A stretch of 18,220 nucleotides of DNA. It comes from Spirochaetaceae bacterium (GTDB lineage: Bacteria > Spirochaetota > Spirochaetia > Treponematales > Breznakiellaceae). Below, in pieces: positions 14,783 through 18,220 of this stretch; position 1 is the first letter of the stretch, and every line of letters starts with the position of its first letter. The position numbers were made by a program, and so were the translations under genes. The notes under the pieces are model-generated. The model saw nothing but the letters and a program-made list of their open reading frames with translations. It searched no databases and was not told where the DNA came from. The stretch lies in the NCBI GenBank assembly GCA_031284645.1, contig JAITXS010000178.1, forward strand, positions 1-18,220, read 5' to 3'.

Positions 14783-16279
14783 TTAAGAACGCCGTGACCA
14801 GTATGCTTCGTTCTGCCTGAGTTCGTCCAAAAACTGCACGGGCTTTGTGTCATTGTTTATAAGTACACATTCCACTTCCATCATCTCGGCCCAATCGCGG
14901 AAGTACTCTGTTGTAAGAGCGGACGCATACACGGAGTGATGAGTGCCTCCGGCTAATATCCACGACTCTGCGGCATCGTATAGATTCGGGGCGGGCTTCC
15001 ACAGGGCGCGGGCGACAGGGAGCTTGGGCATAGCATGTTCAATTTTGATGGCTTCAACTTCGTTCAATATCATTCTAAAGCGGTCGCCTAAGTCGATGAG
15101 CGTTGCCAACACGGCGGGCCCGGGCGCAGCGTCAAAAACCAGACGGGCCGGCGGCGCCTTGCCTCCGATACCAAGGGGGTGCACTTCGACGCGGGGTTTT
15201 TTGGCGGCTATCGAGGGACAGACTTCAAGCATATGGGCGCCTAAAGCCGCCTCGTTGCCGTTTTCCATGTTATAGGTGTAATCTTCCATGAATGAGACAC
15301 CACCCGGCAAGCCTTGCGCCATCACTTTGGAGGCGTGGAGGAGCATTGACTGTTTCCAATCGCCTTCCGCGCCAAAACCGTAGCCTTGTTCCATAAGACG
15401 CTGGGCGGCAAGTCCGGGAAGCTGAGGCAGCCCGTGCAAGTCCTGGAATGTGGTGGTAAATGCCCCGGCGCCTTCGCTGTCAAGGAGTTTTTTAAGCGCG
15501 ATTTCGATTTTGGCCTGCTCCAGTACGGCTTTTCGCCCGTTACCGGATTTTAGCTCCGGCGCAAATTCATAGTCCGCTTCGTATTGCGTAACAAGCGTTT
15601 CGGCTGCGGCATCGCTAACCTCATTGTACAGGGCGACAAGGTCGCCGACACCCCACGTGTTTACCTGCCAGCCGAATTTAATCTGCGCCTCAACTTTGTC
15701 GCCTTCGGTAACGGCAACTTCGCGCATGTTGTCGCCCAGCCGGACTACCGGCGATATAATGCCGTCGGCGCGGGCACAGGCGGCGCGCATCCACACGGCC
15801 ATGCGGCGGCGAACCTGCGAGTCTTGCCAAAAACCGGCTATCACTTTGCGCGGCAGCCGCATTCGGGCATATATGTAGCCGTGTTCACGATCACCGTGGG
15901 CGCTCTGATTCAGGTTCATAAAATCCATATCAATGGTTTGCCAGGGGATATCGCGGTTAAACTGCGTATGCAGGTGCAAAATCGGCTTTTTATTTGCCGC
16001 AAGCCCCTGAATCCACATTTTTGATGGCGAAAACGTATGCATCCATGTAATAATTCCGGCGCATGACGGGCACGCGGCGGCTTCTTCAAATAATATTCGT
16101 ATCGCTGCAGGGCTGATTGCCACCGGTTTAAGCACAATTTTTGCCGGCAGTATGGGATCGTTTGCAAATTCCTGCGCCATGATCCGCCCATGTTCGGCAA
16201 CCTGTTTTAGAGTTTCTTCTCCATACAAATCCTGGCTGCCGACAACAAACCAAAATTCAAATTTTTTTAAGTCAATCAT
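14783..16279 (-). CDS. araA: L-arabinose isomerase
   Basis: It converts L-arabinose to L-ribulose in the cytoplasm using a divalent metal, normally Mn. The 498-residue protein has the expected length (about 500). The four metal/catalytic residues known in E. coli (Glu306, Glu333, His350, His450) are seen as Glu305 (FGAEGDWKQ), Glu332 (SFMEDYTY), His349 (LGAHMLEVCP) and His448 (GGTHHSV). The N-terminus FWFVVGSQDLYGEETL and the GIITWMHTFSPSKMWI block are also typical. The start ATG 16279 is preceded by GGAG at 16285-16288 with a five-base gap. It lies 26 bases after the FGGY kinase gene, in the order permease, kinase, araA, and ends before a strong hairpin. Confidence 0.96.
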   Translation of the reverse strand: MIDLKKFEFWFVVGSQDLYGEETLKQVAEHGRIMAQEFANDPILPAKIVLKPVAISPAAIRILFEEAAACPSCAGIITWMHTFSPSKMWIQGLAANKKPILHLHTQFNRDIPWQTIDMDFMNLNQSAHGDREHGYIYARMRLPRKVIAGFWQDSQVRRRMAVWMRAACARADGIISPVVRLGDNMREVAVTEGDKVEAQIKFGWQVNTWGVGDLVALYNEVSDAAAETLVTQYEADYEFAPELKSGNGRKAVLEQAKIEIALKKLLDSEGAGAFTTTFQDLHGLPQLPGLAAQRLMEQGYGFGAEGDWKQSMLLHASKVMAQGLPGGVSFMEDYTYNMENGNEAALGAHMLEVCPSIAAKKPRVEVHPLGIGGKAPPARLVFDAAPGPAVLATLIDLGDRFRMILNEVEAIKIEHAMPKLPVARALWKPAPNLYDAAESWILAGGTHHSVYASALTTEYFRDWAEMMEVECVLINNDTKPVQFLDELRQNEAYWSRRS

Positions 16280-16305
16280 TTTTTCTCCGTTTTTATAGTT
16301 TTGTT

Positions 16306-17889
16306 TTATGTTTTTGTTATATTATTCAAATGTTCAATGGCTGCTTTTTCGATTGCCAGCGCTTGTTTATAGCGTTCCATGAACAGCGAAAATCCCGCAA
16401 CATCGGTACGGTCGGGGGCTGCTTCCACACCGGCATTCTTGTCAAACACGGCTGTTTCTAAAAATGTTTCAAGCGCTTGTTGGTTGTGCTGCATAAATGC
16501 GGCGAGCAGCGCTATGCCCCACGCGCCGCCTTCTCCTGCGCTTTCCATGACGGCAAGCGGAACATCAAGCGCCGCCGCCATTAATCGCTGCCCCACGCCT
16601 TTGGTTTTGAATAAACCGCCGTGCCCCAAGAGGCGTTCAAGCCGGACCTGTTCATCTTTTGTCAAAATATCCATGCCGATTTTGAGCGTTGCCATTGTTG
16701 AAAATAAAAGAGAACGCATATAATTTGCCAAGCTAAGACGGCTTTCGGGAGCACGCACAAATAAGGGTCTGCCTGCCGCAATGCCGGTGATAGGTTCGCC
16801 TGAATAATAATTAAACGACACTAATCCGCCGCAATCCGCATCGCCTTCCAGCGCTTTGGCATAGAGCATGTCGTACAACCGGGCTTTACTTAGCTGAGCG
16901 CCGACAGCGCCGCTTACTTCGCCAAATACGTTTACCCATGCATCAAGATCACCTGTGCAATTATTGCAATGCACCATAGCCACGGGTTTTCCGGTCGGTG
17001 TTGTTACCATATCGATTTCTTCATGAACATTTGACAAGGTTTTTTCAAGCACAACCATTGCAAATATTGAGGTGCCCGCCGACACATTACCGGTTCGCGA
17101 AGCAACACTGTTTGTCGCAACCATGCCGGTTCCTGCATCGCCCTCAGGCGGGCAAAGCGAAATGCCGGCTTTAAGCGTTCCGCCCGGATCAAGCAAGGCC
17201 GCGCCTTCGTCACTAAGCACTCCTGCCTCTGTTCCTGCCGTCAACACGCGCGGCAATATATCGCTCAATTTCCAGCCGTATTTTCCGCCGCAAAGCGAAT
17301 CAAATTGTGTCAGCATTTTTTTATCGTAATCGTTTATGGTACTGTCTATGGGAAACATCCCGGAAGCATCGCCTATGCCCAACACTTTTTTACCGCTAAG
17401 CTTCCAGTGGACATATCCGGCAAGCGTTGTTAAAAATGCAATATCTTTGACATGAGTCTCGTTCGACAGCATTGCCTGATACAAATGCGCGATGCTCCAC
17501 CGCTGCGGTATGTTGAACGCAAACCGCGCACTTAGCTCTTTTGCCGCTTGTTCGGTCATGGTGTTGCGCCAGGTGCGAAAGGGGCTAAGCTGTTTGCCGC
17601 TGCGGTCAAACGGGAGGTATCCGTGCATCATGGCCGAAATGCCTATCGCACCGCTTGTTGTAAGCGGACTGCCGCATATCTCCAGCACATTAGCGCTTAA
17701 CTTACGGAATGCATCTTGAATTCCGGCCCACACATCATCAAGATTATACGTCCACACGCCATTATCAAAGCGGTTTTCCCAATCATGACTGCCCGAGGCA
17801 ACAAGTTTATATGAGTCGTCAATTAAGACCGCTTTTATGCGGGTTGATCCCAACTCAATGCCGAGAGCGGTTTTTTTTATATCTATCAT
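16306..17889 (-). CDS. FGGY-family sugar kinase, candidate L-ribulokinase
   Basis: It probably phosphorylates L-ribulose to L-ribulose-5-phosphate, the step between araA and araD. The 527-residue protein has the two FGGY domains: the N-terminal phosphate loop GIELGSTRIKAVLID, ISAMMHGYLPFD, PEGDAGTGMVATNSV, then GNVSAGTSIFAM, NCTGDLDAW and the C-terminal GHGGLFKTKGVGQRLMAAA and ESAGEGGAWGIAL. It is shorter than E. coli AraB (566) and looks closer to the xylulokinase-like branch of the family, so I leave the symbol blank. Xylulokinase or another pentulokinase remains possible, but its place 26 bases before araA, with araD in the same window, favours ribulose. The start ATG 17889 has AGGA at 17896-17899. 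The sugar permease gene ends 11 bases upstream. Confidence 0.85.
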   Translation of the reverse strand: MIDIKKTALGIELGSTRIKAVLIDDSYKLVASGSHDWENRFDNGVWTYNLDDVWAGIQDAFRKLSANVLEICGSPLTTSGAIGISAMMHGYLPFDRSGKQLSPFRTWRNTMTEQAAKELSARFAFNIPQRWSIAHLYQAMLSNETHVKDIAFLTTLAGYVHWKLSGKKVLGIGDASGMFPIDSTINDYDKKMLTQFDSLCGGKYGWKLSDILPRVLTAGTEAGVLSDEGAALLDPGGTLKAGISLCPPEGDAGTGMVATNSVASRTGNVSAGTSIFAMVVLEKTLSNVHEEIDMVTTPTGKPVAMVHCNNCTGDLDAWVNVFGEVSGAVGAQLSKARLYDMLYAKALEGDADCGGLVSFNYYSGEPITGIAAGRPLFVRAPESRLSLANYMRSLLFSTMATLKIGMDILTKDEQVRLERLLGHGGLFKTKGVGQRLMAAALDVPLAVMESAGEGGAWGIALLAAFMQHNQQALETFLETAVFDKNAGVEAAPDRTDVAGFSLFMERYKQALAIEKAAIEHLNNITKT

Positions 17890-17900
17890 GCCTATTCCTG

Positions 17901-18220
17901 TTACTGTTTTTTCGCTGCTTTAGCCTTTGAATACAGATCGAAGGCGACAGCCGAGAGAAGAACCAAGCCTTTGATACCTTGCTGCCAGTCGGTACTGACG
18001 CCCAAAAGCGACATTCCATTGTTAAGAACACCGATAAAAAGGCCGCCAACGACAGCGCCGATAATCGTGCCGACACCGCCTGAAACAGCAGAGCCGCCAA
18101 CATAACAGGCTGCTATGGCATCCATCTCAAAATTTTGACCGGCTTTTGGCGTGGCTGCATTAAGACGCGCAGAAAAAACAACTGCTGCCACAGCGGCAAG
18201 CACGGCCATATTGGTATAAA
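17901..18220 (-). CDS. Sugar ABC transporter permease (MglC/XylH/GguB type), C-terminal part
   Basis: Only the last 106 or so residues are present; the reading frame stays open to the window edge, so the start lies outside. The sequence ends as BPD_transp_2 sugar permeases do: FSARLNAATPKAGQNFEMDA, AACYVGGSAVSGGVGTI, GAVVGGLFIGVLNNG, MSLLGVSTDWQQGIKGLVLL. These are inner-membrane subunits of ABC importers for monosaccharides such as galactose, xylose or arabinose. It is followed after 11 bases by the FGGY kinase and then araA, so L-arabinose is the likely cargo. The ATP-binding and binding-protein genes would be expected further upstream, outside the window. Confidence 0.9.
   Translation of the reverse strand, partial: YTNMAVLAAVAAVVFSARLNAATPKAGQNFEMDAIAACYVGGSAVSGGVGTIIGAVVGGLFIGVLNNGMSLLGVSTDWQQGIKGLVLLSAVAFDLYSKAKAAKKQ

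Noticed and set aside
15584..16024. Open frame of 146 codons on the plus strand opposite araA
   Set aside because: It is a mirror of the araA coding sequence with no independent evidence.
1..18220. CRISPR array, tRNA or rRNA genes, phage genes
   Set aside because: No regularly spaced repeats, no cloverleaf-like or rRNA-like sequence, and no phage proteins were seen by eye.

Overview
The window looks like a chromosomal segment of a host-associated, plant-polysaccharide-using Treponema-like spirochaete. The reasons are the sugar gene set, the galactokinase subtype, two exported proteins with loose spirochaete-type lipoboxes and a DUF3160 protein. The genus is an inference from remembered family resemblance, not something the sequence proves. 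There are no rRNA, tRNA or CRISPR features.

Region A (1-5298, plus strand) is AT-rich: one counted line of 60 bases, 1141-1200, is 33% G+C. It is a surface-glycan cassette. It opens with the C-terminal part of a GtrII-like membrane glucosyltransferase, probably frameshifted. Next comes a 53-codon stump of a HAD-type phosphatase that has lost its nucleophilic aspartate. Three tightly packed genes follow: a CgeB-like glycosyltransferase with a C-terminal membrane segment, a protein with two GT-A (family 2) domains and a coiled-coil tail, and a DegT/FdtB-like sugar aminotransferase. The broken genes on the left suggest a recombining locus.

Region B (5386-9370, minus strand) is an operon read leftwards: araD, a sugar-phosphate nucleotidyltransferase, galE, galK. 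The last three genes are linked by ATGA overlaps. No galT is present, so the nucleotidyltransferase is the obvious candidate to make UDP-galactose directly from Gal-1-P. The operon has a near-consensus promoter (TTGACA, 17 bases, TACAAT) with a perfect 12-base palindrome lying over the predicted transcription start, the best regulatory signal in the window.

Region C (9478-12399, minus strand) is a pair of exported, probably lipid-anchored proteins of unknown function, the larger belonging to DUF3160. Upstream of them (12445-13035) lies a heavily decayed IS5-family transposase, readable in four pieces in shifting frames.

Region D: an OPT-family oligopeptide transporter (plus strand, 13036-14691) converges on an L-arabinose operon (minus strand): a sugar ABC permease cut by the window edge, an FGGY sugar kinase, then araA. 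A perfect 17-base-pair hairpin at 14717-14755 separates the two. One counted line here, 14281-14340, is 53% G+C, so the right side differs clearly in composition from Region A.

Together, the araA/kinase/permease operon and the araD-gal operon would carry L-arabinose to xylulose-5-phosphate and galactose to UDP-glucose. That is what a cell feeding on arabinogalactan or pectin side chains would need.
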